This document shows positions 25,707 to 34,757 of a stretch of 64,000 bases of DNA, one piece after another. Numbering within the stretch: the stretch's first letter is position 1; each line of letters opens with the position of its first letter. The position numbers were made by a program, and so were the translations under genes. Source of the DNA: Hyalangium versicolor (GTDB lineage: Bacteria > Myxococcota > Myxococcia > Myxococcales > Myxococcaceae); contig NZ_JAHXBF010000010.1 of assembly GCF_020103695.1 (NCBI RefSeq), positions 1 to 64,000 on the forward strand, in the 5' to 3' direction. The notes under the pieces are model-generated. The model searched no databases. It had not been told where the DNA came from and saw only the letters and a program-made list of their open reading frames with translations.

Positions 25707-27299
25707 TCATGGAGCGCCGTTGCGCGCGAAGCGGCGGAAGAAGCTGTCTCCATTCCAGTGCGGTCGCTCGGGCGCATCCGCCACGATACGGGTGAGCTCG
25801 GCGAGCACGCGGATGAACTTCGCCGCGCCCTCCTTGTTCACGGGCTGGGCCACATCGTCCGATGGCGCGTGGTAGCGCTCGTAGCGCCACTTCTTGAAGA
25901 GGGCCTCTTCCGGAGAGCCCCGGGTGTAACCGAACTTGAAGCTCAAGGCGGGCACCCCCAGGCGGATGAAGGAGTACTGATCGCTGCGGATGAACAACAT
26001 CTGGTTCGGATCCGGATCGGGCACCAGCGTCACGCCATGGGCGTCGGCGATCTGCTGGAGCGGCGCGGCGAGCGAGGACTCCTCCCGGCCATAAGCCACC
26101 ATGCGGGTGAAGTCGGTGAGGGGCAGGAAGTTGTCCAGGTTGAAGTTGGCCACCAGGCTCTCGGCGGAGACCGTGGGGTGGGCGGCGAAGTACCTCGAGC
26201 CCAGCAGGCCTCTCTCTTCGCCCGTCACCAGCGCGAAGATCACGGAGCGCTTGGGCTTGGACGACTGGAGCGCCCGCGCCAGTTCCAGCACCGCGGCAAC
26301 TCCCATGGCGTTGTCCATGGCGCCATTGTAGATGCGGTCGCCCTTCACGGGCTCGCCCACGCCCACGTGGTCCAGGTGCGCGGTCAGCACCATGTACTCC
26401 TTCGCCAGCGCGGGATCGCTTCCGGGCAGCAGGCCCACCACGTTGACGGACTTCACCGGCGCGATGGCGAAGTCCACCCGGCTCTTGAGTCGCATGGGCA
26501 GCTCGAACTTCGGCAGCGGCTGGTCCTTGTCCGCGAGCGCGAGGATCTCCTGGAAGCTGTGCGGAGCCCCAGCGAAGAGCTTCTGCGCGTGCTCGGAATT
26601 GAAGGAGACCCGCAGCTTCAGGCCCTGCTCTTCGTTGAGGGAAGCCTCGGCGAACTGCATCGCGGGCTGGTGGCGCGACTCCGAGATGCGCGACCAGGGC
26701 ATCTCCTGCTGCTTGGGGCTCTGGAGAATCACCAGGCCGACCGCGCCTGCCTTCCGTAGCGCCTGCGTGCGCTCGGCGACGGAGGAATGGTGGGCGCGGA
26801 GGGCTCCTGGGATGCGAGAGGGGCCACCTTGGAGGATGACGGCCACCTTGCCCTGGAGGTCCACATCGGCGAAGTCGTCATGCCCGGCCTCGGGGATGGA
26901 CAGGCCGTAGCCCACGAACACCAGGGCCGCCTCCACAGTGCCCGGCTCGCCCTGCCGGGGCGAGATGATGGCCTCTCGGCCCAGCACCAGCGGTATCTCC
27001 TTGCCGTTCCTCACCAGAGCCAGCGACGAGCGCTTCTCCACCACCCGCCGCGAGGTCAGCTCTACATCCTGGAGATACGCGTCGCCAACACCTGGCTTCA
27101 CCCCGAGGGCCGCGAGCTGCTCCGCGACATAGGCGGCGGCCTTGCGATGGCCCTCGCTGCCCGTATCGCGTCCCTCCAGCGCATCACTGGCGAGGAACTG
27201 GACATGGCTCCACCAGCGCTCGGCCTCCGGTGAATCGGCGGCGTGGGCGAAAAGGGGAGTCAAAAGGCCGAGGACGAGCAGGAGGAGAAGACGGGGCAT
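25707..27299 (-). CDS. M28-family aminopeptidase with PA domain
   Basis: A 530-residue secreted zinc peptidase. A signal peptide (MPRLLLLLVLGLLTPLFAHA) precedes a PA-type insert (about 130-250; VEAALVFVGYGLSIPEAGHD, GAVGLVILQSP) and the M28 core: TAHLDHVG (Zn His/Asp), NGAMDNAMGVAAVLELA (bridging Asp), TGEERGLLGS (catalytic Glu) and YHAPSDD (Zn His). All expected ligands are present, so it should be active, releasing N-terminal residues outside the cytoplasm. ATG 27299 follows GGAGAG; the longer ORF start lacks a signal. Useful for a predatory or protein-feeding lifestyle. Confidence 0.93.
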   Translation of the reverse strand: MPRLLLLLVLGLLTPLFAHAADSPEAERWWSHVQFLASDALEGRDTGSEGHRKAAAYVAEQLAALGVKPGVGDAYLQDVELTSRRVVEKRSSLALVRNGKEIPLVLGREAIISPRQGEPGTVEAALVFVGYGLSIPEAGHDDFADVDLQGKVAVILQGGPSRIPGALRAHHSSVAERTQALRKAGAVGLVILQSPKQQEMPWSRISESRHQPAMQFAEASLNEEQGLKLRVSFNSEHAQKLFAGAPHSFQEILALADKDQPLPKFELPMRLKSRVDFAIAPVKSVNVVGLLPGSDPALAKEYMVLTAHLDHVGVGEPVKGDRIYNGAMDNAMGVAAVLELARALQSSKPKRSVIFALVTGEERGLLGSRYFAAHPTVSAESLVANFNLDNFLPLTDFTRMVAYGREESSLAAPLQQIADAHGVTLVPDPDPNQMLFIRSDQYSFIRLGVPALSFKFGYTRGSPEEALFKKWRYERYHAPSDDVAQPVNKEGAAKFIRVLAELTRIVADAPERPHWNGDSFFRRFARNGAP

Positions 27300-27527
27300 G
27301 AGGGAACTCTCCAGCGGAGACGTGGCAGGAGGCAATGGTTTCCGTCCCTTCATCCCTCGTGGGTGAGTGTGGAAACGATCTTCCAAGAACGCGGGCTTTC
27401 GATCGCGGGGACCGTGGGCAAAACGCGGGATCTGCTCGTACGTTCCTGGATCAGGAAATTCGCGCGGCTGGACATCCAGAGGCTTGATCTCTGGGCGCTC
27501 CAGCCGCCATCGCGCTGCGCGAAACGC

Positions 27528-27656
27528 TCAAAATGACTCAACCTCGCTGCGGCGCGAAGGGGGAACGATCGCGTTAGCCGCGCTTCCTCGAGATCGTCTC
27601 CACACCATGGCCTGAGCGATGGCGCTCGTGGCGCCGAGGATGAGAACCTTCTTCAT
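27528..27656 (-). pseudogene. N-terminal remnant of an SDR gene
   Basis: A 42-codon frame that begins MKKVLILGATSAIAQAM, the Rossmann start of an NAD(P)-dependent short-chain dehydrogenase, then turns into unrelated sequence (VWRRSRGSAAN) and stops. Only the first 17 residues match the family pattern, so the rest of the gene was lost by deletion. It lies in the 380-base gap between the M28 peptidase and the M57-like protease genes, where nothing else is evident. Confidence 0.55.
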
Positions 27657-27676
27657 GCGGGATACTGTGTCTATGA

Positions 27677-28759
27677 TTACGGTCTTGGACACTGGTCAAG
27701 ATAGCTTGCAAAAAGCTCGGGGGTATACGCACTGCATCCAATCCAGTTGCACGCACGCACTCGCACAAGCGCACCATTAACACCAACATTGAGTGTAAAC
27801 ATATCGGCCGTTCCACTATAGACCGACGTCCAGGTCATTGTTCCAATGGCCCTCTGCTGGCCTTCCCAATACTGGACGTTGCTACTGGCGCCCGACCATG
27901 TGACTTTGTTGCGGCCGTAGCACCCGTCCCACGTGACCCTTAGCGCGACCGGCGCCAGCGGCCGCTCCTCGACGATCATCCCGTACATGGCCTGCAGAGC
28001 GGTGACGTCGCTGGCGGTGAACTCGCCGGCCTCGAATCTGCGGAAGCAGGAGTTCATGACCGAACCGCCGACCACCGCATCGGTAGGCATGCCCGGGATG
28101 AGGATGGCGCCGACGCCAGTTCCCTCGTCGGTGGCGGAGCCGCCGCAGCTGATGGCGCGGTTGTAGTAGTCCGAGTGACGGAAGCCGATGGTGTGGCCAA
28201 GCTCGTGCGTGAGGACGTGCGCAATGGTGTTGTCGCTATACTGGCTGGTCTGGCCGCCAAGGGTGATGGATCCGTATGGCAGGCCGTTCGACGGGTAGCC
28301 GGCCGCGCCGCCGTTCATGGCTGGATCGATCACGGCGTTGATGGTGAAGCTGCAGTCGGTGCTCGGCGCCCGCGCCATCGAGAAGGTGAGCGGCAGCTCG
28401 TCGTAGTGCTGGATCGCCAAGTCGAGGGCCATGCTGAAATTCCCCGTGAACTCCGGGGCGTTGACACAGATCTTCGTCACGGACGCGCTCACGATGTTGG
28501 CCGTCCGGTAGTGCTCCTCGGTGGCGCCGGGGGCCCTCTGCAGCATCTCGCGAGACGCCGCCAGGGATACCTCCGCGTCTCCCCCGACGTAGACGGCGTC
28601 GCCTACGATCGCGATTTCGCCAGCGGGGAAGCCGGCCTGCAGCAGGTTGTCGATGATCTCCTGCGTGTCCGTGGGTTGCTCGCCGCATCCAAAGGCCAGC
28701 ACGCTGCTCGCTACGAGCGCGACGACCGCGCTCATCGGGTTCCTGCGGGTGTGAATCAT
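27677..28759 (-). CDS. M57-like zinc protease, probable lipoprotein
   Basis: A 360-residue metalloprotease. The signal ends with the lipobox-like LAFGC. Mid-protein is a complete metzincin-type zinc site, HELGHTIGFRHSD (about 205-217), of the HEIGH/M57 type, followed by MNSCFRR that may include the Met-turn. The last 90 residues are a beta-rich domain (VALRVTWDGCYG, TWSGASSNVQYWE). ATG 28759 is preceded by GAGGAG; the in-frame GTG at 28765 is weaker. Likely secreted or surface-anchored. Similar proteases are numerous in myxobacteria; the substrate is unknown. Confidence 0.88.
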   Translation of the reverse strand: MIHTRRNPMSAVVALVASSVLAFGCGEQPTDTQEIIDNLLQAGFPAGEIAIVGDAVYVGGDAEVSLAASREMLQRAPGATEEHYRTANIVSASVTKICVNAPEFTGNFSMALDLAIQHYDELPLTFSMARAPSTDCSFTINAVIDPAMNGGAAGYPSNGLPYGSITLGGQTSQYSDNTIAHVLTHELGHTIGFRHSDYYNRAISCGGSATDEGTGVGAILIPGMPTDAVVGGSVMNSCFRRFEAGEFTASDVTALQAMYGMIVEERPLAPVALRVTWDGCYGRNKVTWSGASSNVQYWEGQQRAIGTMTWTSVYSGTADMFTLNVGVNGALVRVRACNWIGCSAYTPELFASYLDQCPRP

Positions 28760-29156
28760 ATTCACTCCTCATGGCTGCGGATGAGGGGCGGTATATTCAG
28801 GATGAGCAGGCTTGGAGTCAATTGCCTTGAAGTCGTTATTCGTAAGTCAGGCCTTCACAGCACCAAGGTTGTTGATGTCGCTTGATACCGCCTCGTATGT
28901 CTTCCACACGAAGGGGAGCCAAGTGCCGTTGTCATCGCTGGCCAGGATGACGGCAGGAGCACTCTGACGCTCGAGCGGACGCGATCTGCGAGGAGCGCTG
29001 AAGGCACCATGAATCGGGTGAGGAAAGGACAGTCTCCATCGGCGCTGTGAAGCCACGCCCCTTGAGCGGATGAAGCGGTTCACAGCCGCTCCTTCCCCTG
29101 GGTGGCAAGGTGACTCCTGCCTGGCCGCGTTGGCCCGGCATACAGGGGGAATCACC
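28760..29156. other. divergent intergenic region with a possible gene remnant
   Basis: About 400 bases between two outward-facing protease genes, so both promoters should be here. A minus-strand frame ending at 28847 reads VILASDDNGTWLPFVWKTYE and AVSSDINNLGAVKA before its stop, which looks like a real C-terminus but has no credible start. No clear promoter boxes are visible to me. Confidence 0.3.
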
Positions 29157-30314
29157 GTGTCACCGTTCATCTGGAAGTCTCGCTCGCTTCTTGCCTCTCT
29201 CTCACTGGTCGGGCTCCTCATGGGGCCGCTGGGGTATGGAGCAACCACGGATCCGATGGAGAGCACCGAGCCCGTCTTGGCGCTCGAATCCACTGCCCAG
29301 ACCGAGTCCGCGGAGACCGGGCCGGACTACGCGCTTGCCCGCGTGGACTGGCTCGAGCCCGTGGTCCTCACCACCGATACACCCAGCTTCGCTCTCGTGA
29401 CGGGCCGAGCGGTGAAGATGCGAGCTTTCGTCACTGCGCCACAAGCTGGCGCTCCGGCTCCGCAGGTGCACGTCAGGGTGCTCGATTCTCAGCAAGTGCT
29501 GTCCGACAGCGTGATGGAGCCCCCTACGCCCGCCATCGTGGGGACGCAGCCGGAGCTCGGCAGCCTCAGCGCGGCCTATCTGTTCCAGCTGCGGGCCGAG
29601 TGGGTGAAACCCGGTCTCCAGGTGGAACTCACCGTCGAGTCCGGCCCTGATGGAACCGATCCCGACCTGACCAACAACCACCTGGTGCTGCGACCCACCG
29701 TGGATCCGGCTCACGTGCTCTATCTCACCGTGGTGCCAGTGCGGACCCAGATGGAAGGGCTGGCCAGTCTGCCGGAGGAGGCGAACGGCCCGGAGGCCAC
29801 GCGCCAGGCCCTGAAGTCCCTGCTGATGGCCACCTTCCCGCTGAGCGATGTGAAGATCCGCATCCACGCGCCCTACGACGCTCACGTCACCACGCAGTAC
29901 AACAACTGGGGCTATCTGCTCGGAGAGATCGACAACCTGAGCTTCTCCGAGGGCAGCCACGGCTACTACCTGGGCTTCATCAAACCCTCAGGGGGTAGCA
30001 CCGTGGGTAACTCGTTCATGCCGGGCACCGTGGCGATCGTCGCCTCGGGAGACCCGTGGCTCAAGGGCACGGTGCGACATGAACTGGGACACAACTTCTT
30101 CAGAAGCCACGCGTACTGTGGCCCCCTGGACGCGAGTGGGCAGAACTGGGGCTACAACGCCGAGAAGAACCAGATGATCGATCCCACCCTGACGAACGAC
30201 GACATGTCGTACTGCGGCCCGTCCTGGGTGTCTCGCGCCAACTACCTCGGCATCCTCAAGCAGCTCAAGGTCTATGGGCTGGACAAGCCCAAGGACATCT
30301 CGGACTGGAAGTAA
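29157..30314 (+). CDS. secreted zinc metalloprotease (HExxHxxxxxH)
   Basis: A 385-residue exported protein. The N-terminal helix SLLASLSLVGLLMGPLGYG is a signal peptide. Residues about 60-210 form a CARDB-like beta domain (ARVDWLEPVVLTTDTPSFAL, LTNNHLVLRPTVDPAH). The C-terminal half contains VRHELGHNFFRSHAYC, a metzincin zinc site with the third His in place, as in M66/M12-like proteases, and SYCGPSWVSRANY. The best start is GTG 29157, six bases after AGGGGGA; a longer ORF start at 29070 puts the signal too far inside. It is divergent from the M57-like gene. Confidence 0.86.
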   Translation: MSPFIWKSRSLLASLSLVGLLMGPLGYGATTDPMESTEPVLALESTAQTESAETGPDYALARVDWLEPVVLTTDTPSFALVTGRAVKMRAFVTAPQAGAPAPQVHVRVLDSQQVLSDSVMEPPTPAIVGTQPELGSLSAAYLFQLRAEWVKPGLQVELTVESGPDGTDPDLTNNHLVLRPTVDPAHVLYLTVVPVRTQMEGLASLPEEANGPEATRQALKSLLMATFPLSDVKIRIHAPYDAHVTTQYNNWGYLLGEIDNLSFSEGSHGYYLGFIKPSGGSTVGNSFMPGTVAIVASGDPWLKGTVRHELGHNFFRSHAYCGPLDASGQNWGYNAEKNQMIDPTLTNDDMSYCGPSWVSRANYLGILKQLKVYGLDKPKDISDWK

Positions 30315-30579
30315 CTGCTCCGAGCCTGCTCGGCCCGTCACCCTTCGGGGGACGCTCGTCTCCAGTCCATGCCCATGGTGGGCGGGTGAAGGCCAGCATC
30401 ATCCAGGCGATGCGCGCGAGGAGGCCCACCCGGAAGGCGTCCTCCCCGCTGAGCCAGGCGCCGGGCTTGCCCAGTGCCTGGCCCGTCACCGTCTCGGCCA
30501 TGTGGCGAGTGGGTGTGTTGACGGCCGCCATGGAGGACGCGGAACTCCTCTGCGCGCTCTTTGGACGCCTGGGCCTGAA

Positions 30580-31230
30580 TCAGCGCAGCGGCAATCCCAG
30601 CCGCATTGCCAGGAATGACTGCATCACGTCGGCCGCGGCCTGGGTGTATTCGTTCGTCATGCGGCCATGAAGGTAGAAGGACATACGTAGGCTCGCGGTG
30701 CCGAACTCCACCGCCAGCGCTGCGATGTCCGGCGGCCCCCGCGGGATGTCGATGCCGCGCGTCGCGAGCAGGCTGCGCGCGAGCGTGCCGAGGCGCGCGA
30801 TCGTGGATTCGAGCGCGCGAAAGCTCACATCCGAGACCGGCCCGGTCAGCAGGACGACCTGCGCCGCCGGATGCGTGCGGTAGAAATCCGCCGCCGCATG
30901 AACCATGCGAGTGATCAGCTCCTGCCAGTCCGTGGCCTCCGCGAGGCTTTGGGCATAGCTCGTCAGGTGCGCTTCCAACGCCCCGAGTTGGCGCTCCGCG
31001 AGCTCGTTGAGCAGGGCTTGGGGGGTCGGAAAGAACTTGTAGATCGTCGATCGAGGGTACTCGAGACGTTCCGCCAGCGCCGGGATCGAGAAGGCCGAAA
31101 GCCCTGATTCGAGCAGCAGTTCCTCCGCCACCTGGAGCACGGCATCGACCCGGACCTTGGCGCGCTGCTGCTGCGGCTTGCGCGCCACGAAATCTGGGTT
31201 TGGGGCGGATTGACGTGAATTCTTAGTCAT
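30580..31230 (-). CDS. TetR-family transcriptional repressor
   Basis: A 216-residue TetR regulator: N-terminal HTH (VDAVLQVAEELLLESGLSAF, PALAERLEYPRSTIYKFFP) and an all-helical ligand/dimer domain. A basic, Gln-rich lead (about 1-25) precedes the HTH. It is divergent from the diheme cytochrome gene, with a perfect palindrome between them, so it probably represses that operon and itself. Lcp rubber-oxygenase genes in actinobacteria are known to be TetR-controlled, which fits by analogy. ATG 31230 was chosen as the start closest to the HTH; the ribosome site is weak. Confidence 0.9.
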   Translation of the reverse strand: MTKNSRQSAPNPDFVARKPQQQRAKVRVDAVLQVAEELLLESGLSAFSIPALAERLEYPRSTIYKFFPTPQALLNELAERQLGALEAHLTSYAQSLAEATDWQELITRMVHAAADFYRTHPAAQVVLLTGPVSDVSFRALESTIARLGTLARSLLATRGIDIPRGPPDIAALAVEFGTASLRMSFYLHGRMTNEYTQAAADVMQSFLAMRLGLPLR

Positions 31231-31245
31231 GGTAATCACATCCAT

Positions 31246-31265
31246 TAAGCGACAAAAGTCGCTTA
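31246..31265. promoter_or_regulatory. perfect 20-bp palindrome, candidate TetR operator
   Basis: TAAGCGAC-AAAA-GTCGCTTA: two perfect 8-bp arms around an AAAA centre. It begins 16 bases upstream of the TetR start codon and lies 155 bases before the divergent cytochrome gene. Size and symmetry are typical for TetR operators. Confidence 0.7.
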
Positions 31266-31420
31266 TGACACCTTGCATCAAATGTCCCTTTCCGGGGGGC
31301 GCGGGAAAGGGGCTCATCACACGCGCGTGACTCGGAAACTGACGTCTCCGAGCACGCGCCCACCCGGTCGGACCGAAGCCCCATCCAACCGACCCACATT
31401 ATGTCAGGAGGAGGGATGTC

Positions 31421-33352
31421 ATGGCGGCACATTTGACTCGACGCGTTATCGTCGCGCTGTGTGTTGTGAGCGCCGGCGTCACACCGGCGGCAGCTCAATC
31501 GGACCTGCTCGGCAGCAAACGTGGAGGGCACTACTGGTTCGAGTTCTGTACGGGCAAGCCCGATGCGACACTCTTACCACCCGACCCACGGTCACTCGTG
31601 ACGCCGACGTCGAGCAAGAACGTCGTCTTCAACGTGGGGTGGAACTCGTGCATGAACAAGGCTCCGCTGACGTGTGGCGAGCTGCGGTCGAGCAGCGCGG
31701 CCGGAGGGCGGCTGCTTGGCGGAAACGGAAGTCCCGAGGCCGGCTGGGAGTTCAGCGGCCATTCCACCTGGAGTCTCTGGTCGATGCCGGCGTCCCAGTA
31801 CAACGCGCTGTGGCTGAAGTGGGGCCTGCTGTTTCGCCCTTCCGACTTCGACAACCTCGTCGCCGAGCGCTACGGCATCCCTCTCAGCTCGCAGCGCAAT
31901 CCGTATCCTCTCCCGTTCGAGGATCCGAACCTCACGAACGGTGGCTCCGGCCAACTGCCGATGGCACTGACCCAGACACGCAACCCCGACGGCTCGTGGA
32001 GCGGACAGATCGGCGTCACGTGTTCGGTCTGTCACGGCGGCCAGGTTGGCAAGGCGAGCGACGGCGCGGGCCTGGGGGCGTTACACGGCACCAACGGCCT
32101 CACCGACGTGACCCTGTTCTTGAGCGAGCTCGGAGGCCTCAACCCCGCCTTCACGATCGCCTCCCTGAACCGCATCCGCGGCACGGGTAACATCACCAAC
32201 TTCCAGCTCTTCGCCCTGCTCACGATCTTCGATCCCGACGGGACGATCCCCGGCGTCATCCTCAATCCGGAGATCTGGGCGGCCGGCTCGACCGGCACGG
32301 AAGACCCGCCGAACTGGTGGAACCTCGGGCACCGGCCGGTGAAGTTCTTCGACGCCGGTATGAGCAGCGACGCCACGCGCATCGAGCTCTCGTGGTACAT
32401 GCCGGGCGCCGCACTGCCGAACTACCAGGACGGCTACGACTGGATCCTCAACAACGAGTACCAGGCGAACACCTGGATGCTCGGTCTGAAGTCGCCGGCC
32501 TACCCGCTGCCGGTCAACACGGCGCTCGCGGAGCAGGGGGCGGTCCTGTTCCACACGCTCGATCTATGGGCATCGAACCGCCACAACCCGGTCGTGAAGC
32601 CGCAGCAGGCCGGCAACGGCTCGTGCGCGAGCTGCCATGGAGCCTACGCGCCGCGCTACGTGAACGATCCGAACTTCCTCGCCAATCCCTCGTTCGAGGG
32701 CATGGCAGCCAACCTCACGCCGATCGAGGTCGTCGACACGGATGACGCCCGAATGCTTGCCAACGACGGAGCCGTCGCGACCGAGGCCAAGTACAGCTTC
32801 TTCGGGTACAACGGTCAGGACGGGTGCGCCGACAAGTACAACATGATTGGCTATCTCGCGCAGCCTCTCTACGGCATCTGGGCGTCCGCCCCCTACTTCC
32901 ACAACGGCTCGGTGCCCGACCTCTGGAGCTTGCTCAAGTCGTCGGACCGCCCGCGGATCTGGCGTCGCAAGTCGAAGTCGCCGAGGCTCGGCGTCGTGAT
33001 GGGATTCGAGACCGACCTCGCGAAGGCCTATGACCAGACCAAGGTCGGGTGGAAGTACGACAACATTCCGTGCAGCTACCTGGCCCTCTCGCCGTTCAAC
33101 CACTGCAATCCGTGGGATCCGAACGAGACGCCGCTGATCGAGGGCGGGCTGTCGCTGCTGTACGGCAACGGCGCGCTGGCCTGGAACCTCCTCGGCAGCA
33201 TCGCGGCCCCGAGTTTCTCGAACTCGGATATCGAGAATCGCAAGATCTACAACACCCGGATGTTCAGCCAGTCGAACTCAGGCCACACGTTCACCGACGT
33301 GCTGACCGATGCGGAGCGCACCGCGCTGATCGAGTACATGAAGACGTTGTGA
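31421..33352 (+). CDS. diheme cytochrome c, RoxA/RoxB-type rubber oxygenase homologue
   Basis: A 643-residue secreted c-type cytochrome. The signal peptide MAAHLTRRVIVALCVVSAG leads to two heme motifs, CSVCH (201-205) and CASCH (402-406). Their separation of about 200 residues, overall length and segments such as HYWFEFCTGK, GHRPVKFFDAG and WASAPYFHNGS match my memory of the RoxA/RoxB extracellular rubber oxygenases, which cleave poly(cis-1,4-isoprene), and myxobacteria are known to carry homologues. Other MauG-related diheme enzymes are the alternative. A strong AGGAGGAGGG site precedes ATG 31421. It is followed 74 bases later by a DUF2236/MpaB-type gene and faces a TetR gene. Confidence 0.82.
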   Translation: MAAHLTRRVIVALCVVSAGVTPAAAQSDLLGSKRGGHYWFEFCTGKPDATLLPPDPRSLVTPTSSKNVVFNVGWNSCMNKAPLTCGELRSSSAAGGRLLGGNGSPEAGWEFSGHSTWSLWSMPASQYNALWLKWGLLFRPSDFDNLVAERYGIPLSSQRNPYPLPFEDPNLTNGGSGQLPMALTQTRNPDGSWSGQIGVTCSVCHGGQVGKASDGAGLGALHGTNGLTDVTLFLSELGGLNPAFTIASLNRIRGTGNITNFQLFALLTIFDPDGTIPGVILNPEIWAAGSTGTEDPPNWWNLGHRPVKFFDAGMSSDATRIELSWYMPGAALPNYQDGYDWILNNEYQANTWMLGLKSPAYPLPVNTALAEQGAVLFHTLDLWASNRHNPVVKPQQAGNGSCASCHGAYAPRYVNDPNFLANPSFEGMAANLTPIEVVDTDDARMLANDGAVATEAKYSFFGYNGQDGCADKYNMIGYLAQPLYGIWASAPYFHNGSVPDLWSLLKSSDRPRIWRRKSKSPRLGVVMGFETDLAKAYDQTKVGWKYDNIPCSYLALSPFNHCNPWDPNETPLIEGGLSLLYGNGALAWNLLGSIAAPSFSNSDIENRKIYNTRMFSQSNSGHTFTDVLTDAERTALIEYMKTL

Positions 33353-33426
33353 GCCCTACTCCGGAGCGTGGCGGGGATTCGCTCGCCACGCTCTGGCACA
33401 CTCCATCGGCGCCAGGTTTCGCTCTC

Positions 33427-34428
33427 ATGCTGCCCAATCACTCATCGCTCGAAGGTTATGAACACCTCGGCCAGAAGCAGAGCAAGCTCGAGTCCCCCCG
33501 GGTCGATCCGGAAACGGCCTATCGCAGGCCCTTCCTGAGGCCCCGCTCGCCCCAGGTCCAGCGCGACATCGCGGCGCTCGATCCCGTGCGGGATTGCCAA
33601 CGCATCGTGAACCTGCTGGCGACCTACGAGTTTCCCTTCGACCTGCAGCGAGCCCTCGAAGTCGCGCTCTTTCACACCTACGGAAGCCAGTCGGTCTCCC
33701 GGCTGCTCGATCGCACGGGCGAATTCAGCAAGCGCGGGCAGAAGCGCTACGACGACACCCGCCTCCTGCTCACTCACTTCACGGAGTCAGGCTGGGACCT
33801 GGAGATGGGTGCGCGCGCGATCGCGCAGATGAACCACATCCACTCCTTCTTCAAGATTCCGAACGACGACTACCTGTTCGTGCTCTGGACCTTCATTGAC
33901 TTTCCCATCCAGTGGATGCGCGACTTCGGCTGGCGCCCCCTGACCGAGCATGAGAGCCAGGCCTGGTTCTCCTTCTGGTGTGAACTCGGGCGTCGCATGC
34001 GCCTGTCGGACGTGCCAGAGAGCAAGCCCGCGTTCGACGAGTTCGTGCGCGCCTATGAGGCGCGGGAGTTCGTCGCGAACGCGGCGAGCCATCGGGTGGC
34101 CAGGGCCACGCTCACCATCCTGGAGAACTGGTTCCCGAGCCCCTTGAGGTTCGCGGTCGCCCCCGCGGTGTTGAGCCTGGCGCGGCCTCAACTGCTGCCA
34201 GCCATCGGGATGTCCGCCCCCGCCCCATGGGTGGGCCGGGCGGTGCGGGGAGTGCTCAAGCTGCGCGCCTGGGTCAAGCGGCACGTGTCCTTGGAACACT
34301 CGCCGGTGCGGATCGAGGGAACCCCCAATCGCACCTACCCAGGCAATCAGTACACGGTGGAACGGCTGGGACCCGAGTTCGCGGCACGACGGCCCGGGGG
34401 CGATGACCCGGGCTCCGTGACCCGATGA
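33427..34428 (+). CDS. DUF2236 (MpaB/Lcp-type) oxygenase-family protein
   Basis: A 333-residue protein of the oxygenase MpaB / latex-clearing-protein superfamily (DUF2236). The typical helical core is visible: SVSRLLDRTGEFSKRGQKRY, DDTRLLLTHFTESGWDLEMG, AIAQMNHIHSFFKIPNDDYL, VLWTFIDFPIQWMRDFGWRP and LTEHESQAWF. The Arg/Thr/His positions that hold heme b in Lcp have counterparts, but I cannot align them reliably. Unlike Lcp of actinobacteria it has no obvious signal peptide, so it may act inside the cell. Start ATG 33427 is the first plausible Met; the ribosome site is poor. Its place after the RoxA-like gene suggests work on the same polyisoprene-derived or terpenoid substrate. Confidence 0.78.
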   Translation: MLPNHSSLEGYEHLGQKQSKLESPRVDPETAYRRPFLRPRSPQVQRDIAALDPVRDCQRIVNLLATYEFPFDLQRALEVALFHTYGSQSVSRLLDRTGEFSKRGQKRYDDTRLLLTHFTESGWDLEMGARAIAQMNHIHSFFKIPNDDYLFVLWTFIDFPIQWMRDFGWRPLTEHESQAWFSFWCELGRRMRLSDVPESKPAFDEFVRAYEAREFVANAASHRVARATLTILENWFPSPLRFAVAPAVLSLARPQLLPAIGMSAPAPWVGRAVRGVLKLRAWVKRHVSLEHSPVRIEGTPNRTYPGNQYTVERLGPEFAARRPGGDDPGSVTR

Positions 34429-34441
34429 GTTCCCTCAAGCA

Positions 34442-34714
34442 GGAGCGGAGCCGGGGCAGGAGGAGGAGAGCCCCAAAGCGGAAGTGGCGCTGGAGGCGTT
34501 CACACCCGACGAGGTCAACCCATGCGCGGGCAAGGACCTGGACCTTCAGATCGGGCCGCGGAGGCTCGCCTTCACGTCGGAGACGTTCATTCTCTCGTCT
34601 TCCCTGCCGAACTTCCATTTCCACGCCGTCACTGCCTACGACATCCTCCGCTCGCGCGGTGTACCGCTCGGCAAGCGTGATTACGAAGGCCGGCTGCGCA
34701 CGAGATCAGCCTAA
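34442..34714 (+). pseudogene. C-terminal fragment of a DUF1993-family gene
   Basis: In this frame the sequence encodes EAFTPDEVNPCAGKDLDLQI, then LPNFHFHAVTAYDILRSRGV and PLGKRDYEG, the distinctive C-terminal half of DUF1993 proteins. The first half of that roughly 170-residue protein is missing; instead the fragment begins around the end of the MpaB-type gene. No start codon with ribosome site is seen. Evidently a truncated remnant marking a deletion or insertion junction. Confidence 0.68.
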
Positions 34715-34757
34715 GCCGGAAATTCGTTGTGGAGGCAGGCGACGGGTGTTTGCGTAC

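Noticed and set aside
30265..30531. minus-strand 88-codon frame (MAAVNTPTRHMAETVTGQ...)
   Set aside because: The first part looks faintly protein-like with a hydrophobic stretch, but it overlaps the end of the metalloprotease gene, lacks a ribosome site and matches nothing I know.
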